Source: Leisingera sp. JC1
GTDB lineage: Bacteria; Pseudomonadota; Alphaproteobacteria; Rhodobacterales; Rhodobacteraceae
NCBI RefSeq assembly: GCF_001679925.1
Contig: NZ_LYUZ01000086.1
Location: 1 to 61,483 of the forward strand
Direction of reading: 5' to 3'
DNA length: 61,483 nt
Below are positions 41,820-50,874 of this stretch, one piece after another. How positions within the stretch are numbered: position 1 is the stretch's first letter; each line of letters begins with the position of its first letter. A program made the translations under genes and the position numbers. The notes beneath the pieces are model-generated. The model was given only the letters and a program-made list of their open reading frames with translations. It ran no database searches and was not told the DNA's origin.

Positions 41820-44015
41820 ATGAGCGGGCAGGAGTTCTTTCAGGCAAGCGAACGGGTTGGGGTTCTGACCACGCAACCCCTTGACCGGCTGCTGGATTAC
41901 CGCGCGCCGGAGGGCGGCTGCTACCTCGGCGCCTATGTCGAGGTGCCGCTGGGCCCGCGCAAGGTGCTGGGCGTGGTCTGGGGGCCGGGTGCGGGTGACT
42001 TCGATTCGGCCAAGCTGCGCTCTGTCATCCGGGTGCTGGATGTGGCGCCGATGCGGACCGAGATGCGCCAGTTTCTGGGCAAAGCTGCCGACTACACCCT
42101 GACACCCATGCCCGCGATGCTGCGGCTGGCCACCCGCGCGCCGGGGCTTTCCGATCCGCCCTCGATGCGCAAGATCCTGCGCCGGGGCGAGGGCGTGCCG
42201 GACCGGATGACCGACGCCCGCACCCGTGTGCTGGAGGTGCTGGAGGAGTACGGCGGCCTCGCCTTCACCCCCAAGGAACTGGCGGAAATGGCCGATGTGA
42301 CGCCGTCAGTGGTGAAGGGGCTGGTCAAGCAGGGCGCCCTGCGTGAGGAGGAAGCCCCCCGCGACACGCCTTATCCGCATTTGGATCCGGAACTGCCCTC
42401 CAAGCAACTGACCGAGGATCAGGCCAAGGCCGCTGCCGCGCTGGCCGAGGGCGTCCATAGCGGGCGTTACGGCACCACGCTCCTCAAGGGCGTCACCGGC
42501 TCCGGCAAGACCGAGGTCTATCTGGAGGCCGTCGCCGCCGCCCTGCGCGCCGGGCGGCAGGCGCTGGTGCTGCTGCCGGAAATCGCGCTGACCGCCGAGT
42601 TTCTGACCCGCGTCGAGGCGCGCTTTGGTGCCAAACCGGCGGAATGGCACTCCGGCGCCACCATGACCGAACGCCGCCGGGTCTGGAAAATGGTCGGGCA
42701 GGGCGCGGCCCAGCTGGTGATCGGCGCCCGCTCGGCGCTGTTCCTGCCGTTCCGCGACCTCGGCCTGATCATCGTCGATGAGGAGCACGACACCTCCTAC
42801 AAGCAGGAGGACGGAGTCCTGTACAACGCCCGCGACATGGCAGTGCTTCGTGCCGCCATGTGCTCGGCGCAGGTCGTGCTGGCCTCGGCCACGCCGTCGC
42901 TGGAGACCTGGGCCAATGCCGAAGCCGGCAAGTACAACCGCCTGAACCTCACCTCCCGCTTCGGCGCCTCGGTGCTGCCCGACATGCGTGCGGTGGATAT
43001 GCGATCCGAGGACCTGATGCCCTCCACCTGGATTTCGCCGACCCTGAAACAGGCGATGAAACTCAGGATGGAGCGCGGTGAGCAATCGCTGTTGTTCCTG
43101 AACCGGCGCGGCTTTGCCCCGGTCACAATCTGCCGTGCCTGCGGCGCCCAGGTGGCCTGCGACCACTGCGACGCGCGGATGGTGGAGCACCGCTTCATGA
43201 AGCGGCTGATGTGCCACCAGTGCGGCGAGACCAAACCGGTGCCTGAAGCCTGCCCTTCCTGCGAGGTGGAGGGCAAGATGGCCCCGGTCGGCCCCGGCAT
43301 CGAACGGCTGGCGGAGGAAGCCACCGCCCTGTTCCCGGAGGCCCGCATCGCGGTTCTCAGCTCCGACCTGTTCGGTTCCGCCCATGCGCTGAAGCAGCGG
43401 ATCGAGGAAATCGCCGTGGGCGAGGCCGACATCATCCTCGGCACCCAGCTGGTCGCCAAGGGCCACAACTTCCCGCTCTTGACGCTGGTGGGGGTGATCG
43501 ACGCCGACCTTGGCCTGCAGGGCTCCGACCTGCGCGCGGCGGAGCGGACCTTTCAGCTGATGCGCCAGGTGGCGGGCCGGGCAGGGCGCGCCGAACGGCC
43601 GGGCGAGGCGCTGATGCAGACCTTCCAGCCCGAACACCCGGTGATCCGGGCGATCCTGTCGGGGGATGAGGAAAGCTTCTGGAAAGCCGAAGCAGCCGAG
43701 CGCCAGGCGGCAGGCGTGCCGCCCTATGGCCGGATGGCCGGGATCATCCTGTCGGGGCCGGATCTGGCAGCGGTTTTTGACCTTGGCAACGCCATGGCCC
43801 GCAACGACGGCCCGCTGCGCCAGATCGGTGCCCAGCTTTTCGGCCCGGCACCTGCGCCCATTGCCCGCGTCCGCGGCCGCCACCGGGTTCGCCTGCTGGT
43901 CAAGGCTCCGAAAGGCGTACCGTTGCAAGAGGCGCTGGCCCGCTGGACCGCGCCGCTGCGCCTCAAGGGCGACTTGCGCCTCAGCATCGACATTGACCCG
44001 CAGAGCTTTTTCTGA
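41820..44015 (+). CDS. priA: Primosomal helicase PriA
   Basis: PriA restarts stalled replication forks. The 731-residue protein has an N-terminal DNA-binding domain (ERVGVLTTQPLDRLLDYR), then Walker A in TGSGKTEVYL near residue 227, DEEHD as Walker B, SATPSLETW, and zinc-binding cysteines (CRACGAQVACDHCD and CHQCGETKPVPEACPSC). Helicase motifs GTQLVAKGHNFP and RQVAGRAGRA follow. The ATG at 41820 matches the family start; longer in-frame sequence upstream runs antisense to the aldolase gene and is not real. Confidence 0.95.
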   Translation: MSGQEFFQASERVGVLTTQPLDRLLDYRAPEGGCYLGAYVEVPLGPRKVLGVVWGPGAGDFDSAKLRSVIRVLDVAPMRTEMRQFLGKAADYTLTPMPAMLRLATRAPGLSDPPSMRKILRRGEGVPDRMTDARTRVLEVLEEYGGLAFTPKELAEMADVTPSVVKGLVKQGALREEEAPRDTPYPHLDPELPSKQLTEDQAKAAAALAEGVHSGRYGTTLLKGVTGSGKTEVYLEAVAAALRAGRQALVLLPEIALTAEFLTRVEARFGAKPAEWHSGATMTERRRVWKMVGQGAAQLVIGARSALFLPFRDLGLIIVDEEHDTSYKQEDGVLYNARDMAVLRAAMCSAQVVLASATPSLETWANAEAGKYNRLNLTSRFGASVLPDMRAVDMRSEDLMPSTWISPTLKQAMKLRMERGEQSLLFLNRRGFAPVTICRACGAQVACDHCDARMVEHRFMKRLMCHQCGETKPVPEACPSCEVEGKMAPVGPGIERLAEEATALFPEARIAVLSSDLFGSAHALKQRIEEIAVGEADIILGTQLVAKGHNFPLLTLVGVIDADLGLQGSDLRAAERTFQLMRQVAGRAGRAERPGEALMQTFQPEHPVIRAILSGDEESFWKAEAAERQAAGVPPYGRMAGIILSGPDLAAVFDLGNAMARNDGPLRQIGAQLFGPAPAPIARVRGRHRVRLLVKAPKGVPLQEALARWTAPLRLKGDLRLSIDIDPQSFF

Positions 44016-44221
44016 GACCGGGCAGGGGGCTTTGCCCCCGGCCTGCGGCCTCCACTGGGGGTACTTCTGACCAGAAAGAAGCGGGCTTCCTCTTGCCGCA
44101 AGTATCCCGGAGCGCGAGGCAGGGCCTCGCGTGGGACACCTCTGCGCGCTGATGCGGAGCTTAATGTGCAGGCGGGTTTTCCCTCTCGCCAGACCGGCGG
44201 AACAGGCGTAAACCCTTGCTC
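44016..44221. other. Hairpin-rich spacer after priA
   Basis: These 206 bases hold a GGGGGC-TTT-GCCCCC hairpin (44025–44039) that may terminate priA, and a CGCGAGGC/GCCTCGCG hairpin (44113–44131). Between them ACTTCTGACCAGAAAGAAG and TTGCCGCAAGTATCCC look like a repeated intergenic element of the kind common in Rhodobacteraceae; the second assignment is from memory, not from copies in this window. No gene is seen. Confidence 0.4.
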
Positions 44222-45457
44222 ATGTTCAAACCGATGCCCCTTTCCGAGGCTCAGGGCCTCCCGTTCTGGCGCCGTCCCGTGACGCTTCTGTTCCTGATGG
44301 CGCTGGCGATGCCGATTGCCTTCAACACCTGGAGCGCGCTGCTCAACAACTTCGTGATCGAGGCGGCCAATTTCGACGGTGCCGACATCGGCCTGTTGCA
44401 CACGGTGCGCGAGATCCCCGGCTTCCTGGCCGTTGGTGTGATCGCGGTGATCCTGTTCGTGCGCGAGCAGGTGCTGGGGCTGATCTCTTTGGTGATGCTG
44501 GGGGTGGCCACCGCGGTCACCGCCTGGTTCCCGTCGCTCGGCGGCCTCCTGATGGTGACGCTGCTCAGCTCTATCGGCTTTCACTACTACGAGACGGTGA
44601 ACCAGTCGCTGCAGCTGCAATGGCTGCCCAAGGACCGCGCGCCGCAGACGCTGGGCTGGCTGGTCGCAGCCGGGTCGGCAGCAACGCTGGTGGTCTACGG
44701 GCTGATCGTGTTGACCTGGGAAAGCCTGGGTCTCAGCTATAACACTGTGTTCCTGGCCGCAGGCGGGCTGACCGCTGCAATCGCACTGTTTGCGCTCTTG
44801 GCTTATCCGCAGTTCGACGCACCGCATCCGCAGACCAAGAAGCTGATCCTACGCAAACGCTATTGGCTCTATTACGCGCTGCAGTTCATGGCGGGCGCCC
44901 GGCGGCAGATCTTCGTGGTCTTCGCAGGTTTCATGATGGTCGAGAAATTCGGCTTCGAGGTGCATGAACTCACCGGCCTCTACCTCATAAACCTGGTGAT
45001 CAACATGACCGTGGCGCCGATGCTGGGCAAGGCCGTCGCCGCCTTTGGCGAACGCCGCACGCTGATTTTCGAATACGCAGGCCTGGCCATCGTCTTTGCG
45101 GCCTATGGCGGCATCTACTGGTTTGGCTGGGGCGTGGTGATTGCGGCCGTGCTTTATGTGGTCGACCATGTGCTGTTTGCCCTGGCGCTGGCGCTCAAGA
45201 CCTATTTCCAGAAGATCGCCGACCCGGGTGACATCGCCCCGACTGCCGCCGTAGCCTTTACCATCAACCATATCGCGGCGGTGTTCCTGCCGGTGCTGCT
45301 GGGCCTCCTCTGGGTCTATGAACCGGGCCTGGTCTTTGCCCTGGCAGCCGCCATGGCGCTGGTGTCGCTGTCCCTGTCGCTGCTGATCCCGCGCCATCCG
45401 GAACCGGGGAACGAGACCATCTTCAGCAAATACGCGCGGCCTGCGCCGGCGGAATGA
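44222..45457 (+). CDS. MFS-like multi-pass transporter
   Basis: The 411-residue protein has about 12 hydrophobic segments in two groups separated by a loop near residues 195–215 (FDAPHPQTKKLILRKRYW), as in the major facilitator superfamily. I see no signature that names a substrate. A charged MxxF-free C-terminus (PRHPEPGNETIFSKYARP) is cytoplasmic. The start is taken as ATG at 44222; a TTG two codons earlier is possible. No strong ribosome site is present, and the gene stands between priA and prmA without apparent functional link. Confidence 0.8.
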   Translation: MFKPMPLSEAQGLPFWRRPVTLLFLMALAMPIAFNTWSALLNNFVIEAANFDGADIGLLHTVREIPGFLAVGVIAVILFVREQVLGLISLVMLGVATAVTAWFPSLGGLLMVTLLSSIGFHYYETVNQSLQLQWLPKDRAPQTLGWLVAAGSAATLVVYGLIVLTWESLGLSYNTVFLAAGGLTAAIALFALLAYPQFDAPHPQTKKLILRKRYWLYYALQFMAGARRQIFVVFAGFMMVEKFGFEVHELTGLYLINLVINMTVAPMLGKAVAAFGERRTLIFEYAGLAIVFAAYGGIYWFGWGVVIAAVLYVVDHVLFALALALKTYFQKIADPGDIAPTAAVAFTINHIAAVFLPVLLGLLWVYEPGLVFALAAAMALVSLSLSLLIPRHPEPGNETIFSKYARPAPAE

Positions 45458-45461
45458 CCCT

Positions 45462-45531
45462 TCCGCCCCGCCAGGGGGCGGAGCGCCCGCGCATGAGCTG
45501 AGCGCGGGCGCTGCCTGGCTTGCAGCCAGGC
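45462..45531. repeat. Three tandem hairpins, related to the GGGCGCTGCC palindrome family (copy C)
   Basis: TCCGCCCC/GGGGCGGA (45462–45482), AGCGCCCGCGC/GCGCGGGCGCT (45482–45512, perfect 11 bp) and GCCTGGC/GCCAGGC (45513–45531) follow one another directly. The middle one shares GGGCGCTGCC with copies A and B. Confidence 0.65.
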
Positions 45532-45593
45532 GGGCGCTTGACGAGAAGGCCGCGGCGGCCTAGGCGCTTGGCAACAGTTTCAGGAGCGACGCC

Positions 45594-46466
45594 ATGCCCA
45601 CATACACCGCCCTCACCACCCTTTCCGCAAAAGCCCGGGCCGAAGCGCTGGGTGAAGCCATGGAGCGGCTCATCCCGGAGCCCACCGGCATCGGCGTCTT
45701 TGAGATGGAAGACGGTTCCGGCCTGTGGGAGGTCGGCGGTTATTTCACCGAAGCGCCGGATGAGGCAGGCCTCGCCCTGCTGGCCGCGATGCATGAGGCC
45801 AAGCCCTTTGTGGTCTCCGAGGTGCCGGAAACCGACTGGGTTGCCCATGTGCGCCGCGAGCTGGCGCCGGTCGAGGCGGGCCGCTTCTTTGTCTACGGCT
45901 CCCATGACGCGGACAAGCTGCCGGCGGACAAGATCCCGCTGCTGATCGAGGCGGCAATGGCGTTCGGCACCGGCCACCACGGCACCACGCTGGGTTGCCT
46001 CAAGGCGCTGGACCATTTGCTGGACGAGGGCTTCAGCGGCGAAAAAGTGGCCGACATCGGCTGCGGCACCGCGGTGCTGGCGATGGCCGCCGCCCGGGTC
46101 TGGGACGGCACCATCCTGGCCAGCGACATTGATGAGGTGGCGGTCGAGGTGGCTGAGGCCAACCTCAAGGCCAATGGCATGGAAAGCCAGGTCGCCTGCC
46201 TGGAGGCAGCCGGTTTCGACAACCCTCAACTGCAGGAACAGGCCCCCTACGACCTGATCTTCGCCAACATCCTGAAGGGGCCGCTGGTGGCCCTGGCGCC
46301 TGACCTGACAGCGAATCTGCGCCCCGGCGGTTATGCGATTCTCTCCGGAATCCTGAATGAGCAGGCTGATGACGTGGTCAGCGTTTATGCACAGAACGGC
46401 GCCAATCTGGCGCGCCGGGACGAAATTGGTGAATGGACAACGTTACTTCTCCGTAAAACGGATTGA
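45594..46466 (+). CDS. prmA: Ribosomal protein L11 methyltransferase
   Basis: PrmA trimethylates several residues of ribosomal protein L11. The 290-residue enzyme has a small N-terminal recognition domain (about 1–100) and a class I S-adenosylmethionine-binding domain. The latter shows AFGTGHHGTTLGCL, VADIGCGTAVLAMAA near residue 150, ASDIDEVAVEVA, and the substrate motif FANILKGPL (NILxxPL). CAGGAG precedes the ATG at 45594. It stands alone. Confidence 0.94.
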   Translation: MPTYTALTTLSAKARAEALGEAMERLIPEPTGIGVFEMEDGSGLWEVGGYFTEAPDEAGLALLAAMHEAKPFVVSEVPETDWVAHVRRELAPVEAGRFFVYGSHDADKLPADKIPLLIEAAMAFGTGHHGTTLGCLKALDHLLDEGFSGEKVADIGCGTAVLAMAAARVWDGTILASDIDEVAVEVAEANLKANGMESQVACLEAAGFDNPQLQEQAPYDLIFANILKGPLVALAPDLTANLRPGGYAILSGILNEQADDVVSVYAQNGANLARRDEIGEWTTLLLRKTD

Positions 46467-46569
46467 TTGAACTAAGTTTGCGGCAAATTTGAGAGGCTTG
46501 CCCCATTTTTGCCGCATTTTTAGCCAATCATGGGCCATCCGCTGGTGGGGGCCAGTTCGGAGACTAGTG

Positions 46570-46914
46570 ATGGTCGAACATCGTGATCAGTTTCAGTCGC
46601 GGTTGAAGCAAATCAACCGCAAGCATGCGGCCTTGTCTGAGGGGTTTTCCGCAAAGATGCGGCCGGACGGGCTTTTGGTGATTCAGCCGCGCCGTGTGCA
46701 GTCCCGGATCTCGGCCCGCACGGTGGTGTTCTTCACCGCCGCCTTTCTGCTGTTCAAGGGGTTCCTGATCGCAGCGCTTGGTTCGGCCAGCTATGATGAC
46801 CGGGTTGTGAAGCTGGCAGGGGGCAGCGCGGTCGAACGTGCCGGCGCCTTCCTTATGCAGGCAGAACCCGCTTCCCTATACATCGCTCAGAAGATCGGGC
46901 CGGTTCTGCGCTAA
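46570..46914 (+). CDS. Small single-pass membrane protein of unknown function
   Basis: The 114-residue protein has a basic cytoplasmic N-terminus, one membrane helix at about residues 50–70 and a short periplasmic tail ending IAQKIGPVLR. Motifs of a known family are not visible. The start at 46570 is preceded by GGAGAC; an earlier in-frame start lies in the prmA 3' region. A terminator follows at 46943. It may be an auxiliary envelope factor. Confidence 0.7.
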   Translation: MVEHRDQFQSRLKQINRKHAALSEGFSAKMRPDGLLVIQPRRVQSRISARTVVFFTAAFLLFKGFLIAALGSASYDDRVVKLAGGSAVERAGAFLMQAEPASLYIAQKIGPVLR

Positions 46915-46942
46915 GCGCTACCCCGCTCTGAAGACGAATACC

Positions 46943-46972
46943 AAAGGCCGCTGGCAGAGCAGCGGCCTTTTT
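46943..46972 (+). terminator. Intrinsic terminator after the small membrane protein
   Basis: AAAGGCCGCT and AGCGGCCTTT form a 10-bp stem around 8 bases, followed by a short T-run. Confidence 0.8.
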
Positions 46973-47005
46973 CGTGTTCTCTCCGGCCCGCTGGGGCTTC
47001 AGGCA

Positions 47006-47043
47006 ACAAAAAACGCCGCGGCCTGTTCAGGTCCGCGGCGTTT
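47006..47043 (-). terminator. Intrinsic terminator of the DUF1127 gene
   Basis: An 11-bp stem (AAACGCCGCGG / CCGCGGCGTTT) with an 11-base loop is followed by TTT and further T on the minus strand. It stands back to back with the terminator at 46943. Confidence 0.82.
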
Positions 47044-47088
47044 CCCTGTGCGCCCCCAAGGGAGGAGGAGGGCGAAATCAGGGGTGTC

Positions 47089-47307
47089 TTAGAAGACGGT
47101 CTTGCCGGTGGCCACGCCATCGATGTCGCCGCGGCACATGCCGATGTCGGCCAGCTCGCGGTCGGACAGGCCATTCAGCGCGTTGCGGGTCACGCGGGCG
47201 TCGTTCCAGGCGGCGAATGCGCCGGTTGCGGCGGCAACCAGAGCGCCGAGACGGCCAAACAGGCCGGTGGAACCATAGGTGGTGCGGGTGGTATCAAATG
47301 CGGCCAT
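47089..47307 (-). CDS. DUF1127 family small protein (YjiS-like)
   Basis: The 72-residue protein has the DUF1127 C-terminal signature: WNDARVTRNALNGLSDRELADIGMCRGDIDGVA. This Arg-rich motif is known from short proteins that bind RNA or affect phosphate and C/N metabolism in other alphaproteobacteria. GAGGAC precedes the ATG at 47307. Its promoter region holds a 17-bp palindrome (47411) and a possible TTGCCG/TAGATG pair spaced by 17 bases. A strong terminator follows. Confidence 0.9.
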   Translation of the reverse strand: MAAFDTTRTTYGSTGLFGRLGALVAAATGAFAAWNDARVTRNALNGLSDRELADIGMCRGDIDGVATGKTVF

Positions 47308-47645
47308 ATCCGTGTCCTCTGATTAGCTGTTAGCATCCGTCGCGTTATTGCGATGGCGGGCATCTAGTGGCGAAATATTTGCCCGGCAAGGCCTGAAATT
47401 GCATGTGTCATATGCGCTGTGCGCATAGCTGTTCGCCTTGTAAATAAGGGGTTTACGGTGCGGTGCTGAACAGGGGCGGAAATGTCGTTCCCGCTGGTGC
47501 GAAAGGTCGTTTCCAGGCCGCAGAAGCACGCTTCCCGGAAACAATCGGCTATGAAAGCAATTGGACATGTTCGCGTTTTGTGCTAACCGTGGGTCAAAAT
47601 AATTTCCGGCAAACGGGCCGGCATGCGGGCAGGGGCAGGCACATC
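47308..47645. other. 338-base divergent region between DUF1127 gene and ruvC
   Basis: The region must carry promoters for both genes. A possible minus-strand promoter pair (TTGCCG and TAGATG, 17 bases apart, about 47365–47393) serves the DUF1127 gene, and a palindrome at 47411 lies just upstream of it. No clear ruvC promoter or SOS (LexA-type GTTC) box is visible, nor any small gene. Confidence 0.45.
47411..47427. promoter_or_regulatory. Perfect 17-bp palindrome TATGCGC-TGT-GCGCATA
   Basis: Seven-base arms around TGT lie 104 bases upstream of the DUF1127 start, just beyond its candidate promoter. The form suits a dimeric activator or repressor; the regulator is unknown. Confidence 0.5.
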
Positions 47646-48143
47646 ATGCGGATTTTGGGAATTGATCCGGGGTTGCGGAACCTTGGATGGGGTGTGATCG
47701 AATCGCGCGGCTCCCGCCTCAGCCATGTCGCCAACGGTGTTTGCACCTCCGACGGCGATGATCTGGGCGAACGCCTCCTGTCGCTGCACAATCAGGTCAC
47801 TGAGATCATCGAAGCCTTTGCTCCGGACCAGGCGGCAATTGAACAGACCTTCGTAAACAAGGACGGCGCCGGCACGCTGAAGCTGGGCCAGGCCCGCGGC
47901 GTGGCGCTCTTGACGCTGGCCAAGGCCGGGCTGGTTGTGGGCGAATACGCCCCCAACCGCGTGAAGAAAACTGTGGTGGGCGTCGGCCACGCCGAGAAGG
48001 AACAGGTGATGCATATGGTCAAGCTGCAGCTGCCAGGCTGTCTGCCGAAGAACGCCGATGCGGCAGATGCGCTGGCGATTGCCATCTGCCACGCCTATTA
48101 CGGCGGCACGCAGCAGCGCCAGCTGAAGGAGAAACGCGCATGA
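47646..48143 (+). CDS. ruvC: Holliday junction resolvase RuvC
   Basis: RuvC cuts Holliday junctions. The 165-residue nuclease has the catalytic acidic residues at Asp7 (RILGIDPGL), Glu in AIEQTFV near 67, and the C-terminal [13 protein letters not shown] with two Asp. The ATG at 47646 matches the family start. Its stop overlaps ruvA by four bases, so ruvCA are coupled; ruvB follows 176 bases later. Confidence 0.96.
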   Translation: MRILGIDPGLRNLGWGVIESRGSRLSHVANGVCTSDGDDLGERLLSLHNQVTEIIEAFAPDQAAIEQTFVNKDGAGTLKLGQARGVALLTLAKAGLVVGEYAPNRVKKTVVGVGHAEKEQVMHMVKLQLPGCLPKNADAADALAIAICHAYYGGTQQRQLKEKRA

Positions 48144-48829
48144 TCGGCAAACTGACGGGACGGCTCGACTACCGGGCGCAGGACCATGTGCTGATCGACG
48201 TGCGCGGCGTCGGCTATATCGTCTACTGCTCCGACCGCACCATGGCGGCTTTGCCGGGTGTGGGCGAAGCCATCGCGCTTTATACTGACATGGTGGTGCG
48301 CGAGGATCTGATGCAGCTCTACGGCTTCACCTCGCTGGTGGAGAAGGAATGGCACCGCCTGCTGACCTCGGTGCAGGGGGTGGGCGCCAAGGTGTCGCTG
48401 GCCATTCTTGGCGCGCTGGGGCCGGACGGGGTGAGCCGCGCGATTGCACTGGGGGACTGGGCCACGGTCAAGGCCGCCAAGGGTGTCGGTCCCAAGACCG
48501 CGCAGCGCATCGTGCTGGACCTCAAGGACAAGGCGCCGGGCGTGATGGCAATGGGTGGCACAGTCGTGGATGCGATGGATGGCCCGGGTCTGGAGGTGGT
48601 GGAGGATGCCGATCCTGCGCCTGCCGCCAAACCAGCCCGCAAGTCACCGCCGAAGAAGCCCTCGGGCGCGGCCGCTGCCTCCGCCGGGGCGCTGTCGGCC
48701 TTGGGCAATCTGGGCTATGGCCCCTCGGATGCGGCAGCAGCGGTTGCCGAAGCGGCGGCGACCTATCCGGACGCGGATGAGCCGGAACTGATCCGCGCCG
48801 CGCTGCGGCTGCTGGCGCCAAAGGGGTGA
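48140..48829 (+). CDS. ruvA: Holliday junction helicase subunit RuvA
   Basis: RuvA binds the Holliday junction and loads RuvB. The 229-residue protein has domain I ([11 protein letters not shown], a barrel), domain II with helix-hairpin-helix motifs ([17 protein letters not shown] and [20 protein letters not shown]), a variable linker of about 50 residues rich in Ala, Pro and Lys, and the C-terminal RuvB-binding domain ([17 protein letters not shown]). It is somewhat longer than the typical ~200 residues because of the linker. Confidence 0.96.
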   Translation: MIGKLTGRLDYRAQDHVLIDVRGVGYIVYCSDRTMAALPGVGEAIALYTDMVVREDLMQLYGFTSLVEKEWHRLLTSVQGVGAKVSLAILGALGPDGVSRAIALGDWATVKAAKGVGPKTAQRIVLDLKDKAPGVMAMGGTVVDAMDGPGLEVVEDADPAPAAKPARKSPPKKPSGAAAASAGALSALGNLGYGPSDAAAAVAEAAATYPDADEPELIRAALRLLAPKG

Positions 48830-48874
48830 TGTAAGTTGTTGCGGATATCGGATGCCCGACCCGGCCGGGAGGCC

Positions 48875-48971
48875 GGGCAGCGCCCGTCCCGCCCCCCGTC
48901 AAACCGAAGGTTTGCCTTCGGCAAAACGGGCGGGCGCTTCGCTTCCTGCCCCGCCGGGACGGGCGCTGCCC
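48875..48971. repeat. Palindromic repeat, copy B, with internal hairpin
   Basis: Perfect 16-bp outer arms (GGGCAGCGCCCGTCCC and its complement, 48875–48890 and 48956–48971) enclose a second hairpin, CCGAAGG-TTTG-CCTTCGG at 48904–48921. The outer arms match copy A at 15 of 16 bases and both copies are preceded by GGCC. It occupies most of the gap between ruvA and ruvB. Confidence 0.75.
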
Positions 48972-49005
48972 TTTCCGCGTTCCCTCTAGTTGCGGAAACA
49001 CTGAT

Positions 49006-50025
49006 ATGATTGACGCCGACCCCGCCCTGCGCCCCGAACCGCTGCCGGAAGACAACGACCGCGCCCTGCGCCCGCAGGGGCTGGGTGAGTTCATCGGCCA
49101 GGCCGAGGCCCGCGCTAACCTGCGCGTTTTCATCGAAAGCGCCCGCCGCCGCGGCGAGGCGATGGATCACACGCTGTTCCACGGGCCCCCGGGCCTCGGC
49201 AAGACCACCCTGGCGCAGATCGTGGCGCGCGAGCTGGGGGTGAACTTCCGCATGACCTCCGGCCCGGTGCTGGCCAAGGCAGGCGACCTGGCGGCAATCC
49301 TCACTAACCTCGAAGCCCGCGACGTCTTGTTCATCGACGAAATCCACCGGCTGAACCCGGCGGTGGAGGAAGTGCTTTATCCTGCGATGGAGGACTTCGA
49401 GCTGGACCTGGTGATCGGCGAAGGCCCGGCGGCCCGTACCGTGCGGATTGAGCTGCAGCCCTTCACCCTGGTCGGCGCCACCACTCGCATGGGCCTCTTG
49501 ACCACGCCGCTGCGCGACCGCTTCGGCATTCCGACCCGGCTGCAATTCTACACTATTGATGAGCTGTTTGAGATCGTCAGCCGCAATGCCCGCAAACTTG
49601 GTGCCCCGGCCGATGACGCCGGCGCCCGCGAAATCGCGCGGCGCGCCCGCGGCACCCCTAGGATCGCCGGGCGGCTCCTGCGCCGCGTGGTGGACTTCGC
49701 GGTTGTCGAGGGCGATGGCACCATCACCCGGGAGCTGGCCGACGGTGCCCTGACGCGGCTGGGGGTGGACCAGCTGGGGCTGGACGGCGCCGACAGGCGT
49801 TATCTGAAGCTAATTGCGGAAAACTACGGCGGCGGCCCGGTGGGGATTGAGACGATCTCCGCGGCCCTCAGCGAGAGCCGCGACGCGCTGGAGGAGGTGA
49901 TCGAGCCCTATCTCTTGCAGCAGGGACTGATCCAGCGCACCCCGCGCGGGCGGATGCTGGCGCAAAAGGCCTGGACCCACCTGGGAATGCCGCCGCCGCG
50001 CAGCCAGAACGACCTTTTCGGGTAA
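49006..50025 (+). CDS. ruvB: Holliday junction branch-migration ATPase RuvB
   Basis: RuvB is the hexameric motor of the RuvAB complex. The 339-residue AAA+ protein has Walker A GPPGLGKT (60–67), Walker [11 protein letters not shown], sensor 1 LVGATTR, the arginine-finger region and the winged-helix C-terminal domain ([25 protein letters not shown]-type). It follows ruvA across a palindromic repeat, so it may have its own RNA processing. Confidence 0.96.
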   Translation: MIDADPALRPEPLPEDNDRALRPQGLGEFIGQAEARANLRVFIESARRRGEAMDHTLFHGPPGLGKTTLAQIVARELGVNFRMTSGPVLAKAGDLAAILTNLEARDVLFIDEIHRLNPAVEEVLYPAMEDFELDLVIGEGPAARTVRIELQPFTLVGATTRMGLLTTPLRDRFGIPTRLQFYTIDELFEIVSRNARKLGAPADDAGAREIARRARGTPRIAGRLLRRVVDFAVVEGDGTITRELADGALTRLGVDQLGLDGADRRYLKLIAENYGGGPVGIETISAALSESRDALEEVIEPYLLQQGLIQRTPRGRMLAQKAWTHLGMPPPRSQNDLFG

Positions 50026-50208
50026 CACCGGTGCGCTGCCGCGCGGCGTGGCTGTGCCATGCCTGGGCCGCGCCGCGCCAGCGGCGCTTGGCCCAAGGCT
50101 GGTTCCGGCGGCCTGGTGCAGCCAGGAGGCCGGACAGACGCGGGAGCCGGCCCCCTTGCCGCCGCGCGGCACAGACGGCATAGACGGGACAGCACCAAGG
50201 AGACGAAA
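50026..50208. other. GC-rich spacer after ruvB
   Basis: These 183 bases contain several short GC-rich inverted repeats (for example GGCCGCGCCGCGCCAGCGGCGC around 50067) and share GCGCTGCCGCGCGG with 34133. I see no gene. Confidence 0.35.
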
Positions 50209-50874
50209 ATGACCGCCCAGCTGCCAGACCTGACGCCGGAACAGATCGAAGCCCTGTTCACCCGCCACGACGGCGCCTACGCCTTTGCCCGCTGGGGGCG
50301 GCCGGTGGCGCCGATCGTGTTCGGGGTGCAGGACGAGACCCTGAAAACCGTCAAGGGCGCGCTGGAGGCGGTGATGACGCTGGCGGGCCACCAGATGGCC
50401 GAGACCGACCCGGAGCTGGGCTCGAACCTGATGTTTTTCTTCTTCCGTGACTGGGATGAGCTGCTGGAGGTGCCGGATCTCGACCGGCTGATCCCGGGGC
50501 TGCAGCCGCTGGTCGGGCGGCTGAAGGCGGGTGATGCCAGCCAGTACCGCGCCTTCCGGTTTGACGATCAGGGCGGCATTAAGGCGGCGTTTGTGTTCCT
50601 GCGGATGCAGGGCACGATGGCGCAGATGCCGGCCGAGACGCTGGCGCTGACCCAAGCGGTGCAGGTGGCGCTGATGTGGGGTGATGCGGCCTTTGCCGAG
50701 GCGTCGCCGCTGGCGGTGCTGCCGGAAACCGGCGCCACCATCCTGCGGCCCGAAATCGCGGGGGTGATTGCTGCGGCCTATGACCGGATGATGCCGGTGG
50801 CGGCAGAGGATAAATCCCACGCCGTGCGGCTGTTCGCCCGCCTGCAAGCCCCGGCGGAACCGCCGCAGAGCTGA
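50209..50874 (+). CDS. Hypothetical protein of 221 residues
   Basis: The soluble protein starts MTAQLPDLTPEQIEALF; GGAGACG lies upstream. Middle blocks MFFFFRDWDELLEVPDLDRLIPG and FRFDDQGGIKAAFVFL are hydrophobic and beta-rich, and the C-terminus contains IAGVIAAAYDRMMPVAAED. No signal peptide or membrane helix is seen and I do not recognise a family. Its stop overlaps the start of thpR by one base, making a two-gene unit between ruvB and ybgC. Confidence 0.75.
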   Translation: MTAQLPDLTPEQIEALFTRHDGAYAFARWGRPVAPIVFGVQDETLKTVKGALEAVMTLAGHQMAETDPELGSNLMFFFFRDWDELLEVPDLDRLIPGLQPLVGRLKAGDASQYRAFRFDDQGGIKAAFVFLRMQGTMAQMPAETLALTQAVQVALMWGDAAFAEASPLAVLPETGATILRPEIAGVIAAAYDRMMPVAAEDKSHAVRLFARLQAPAEPPQS

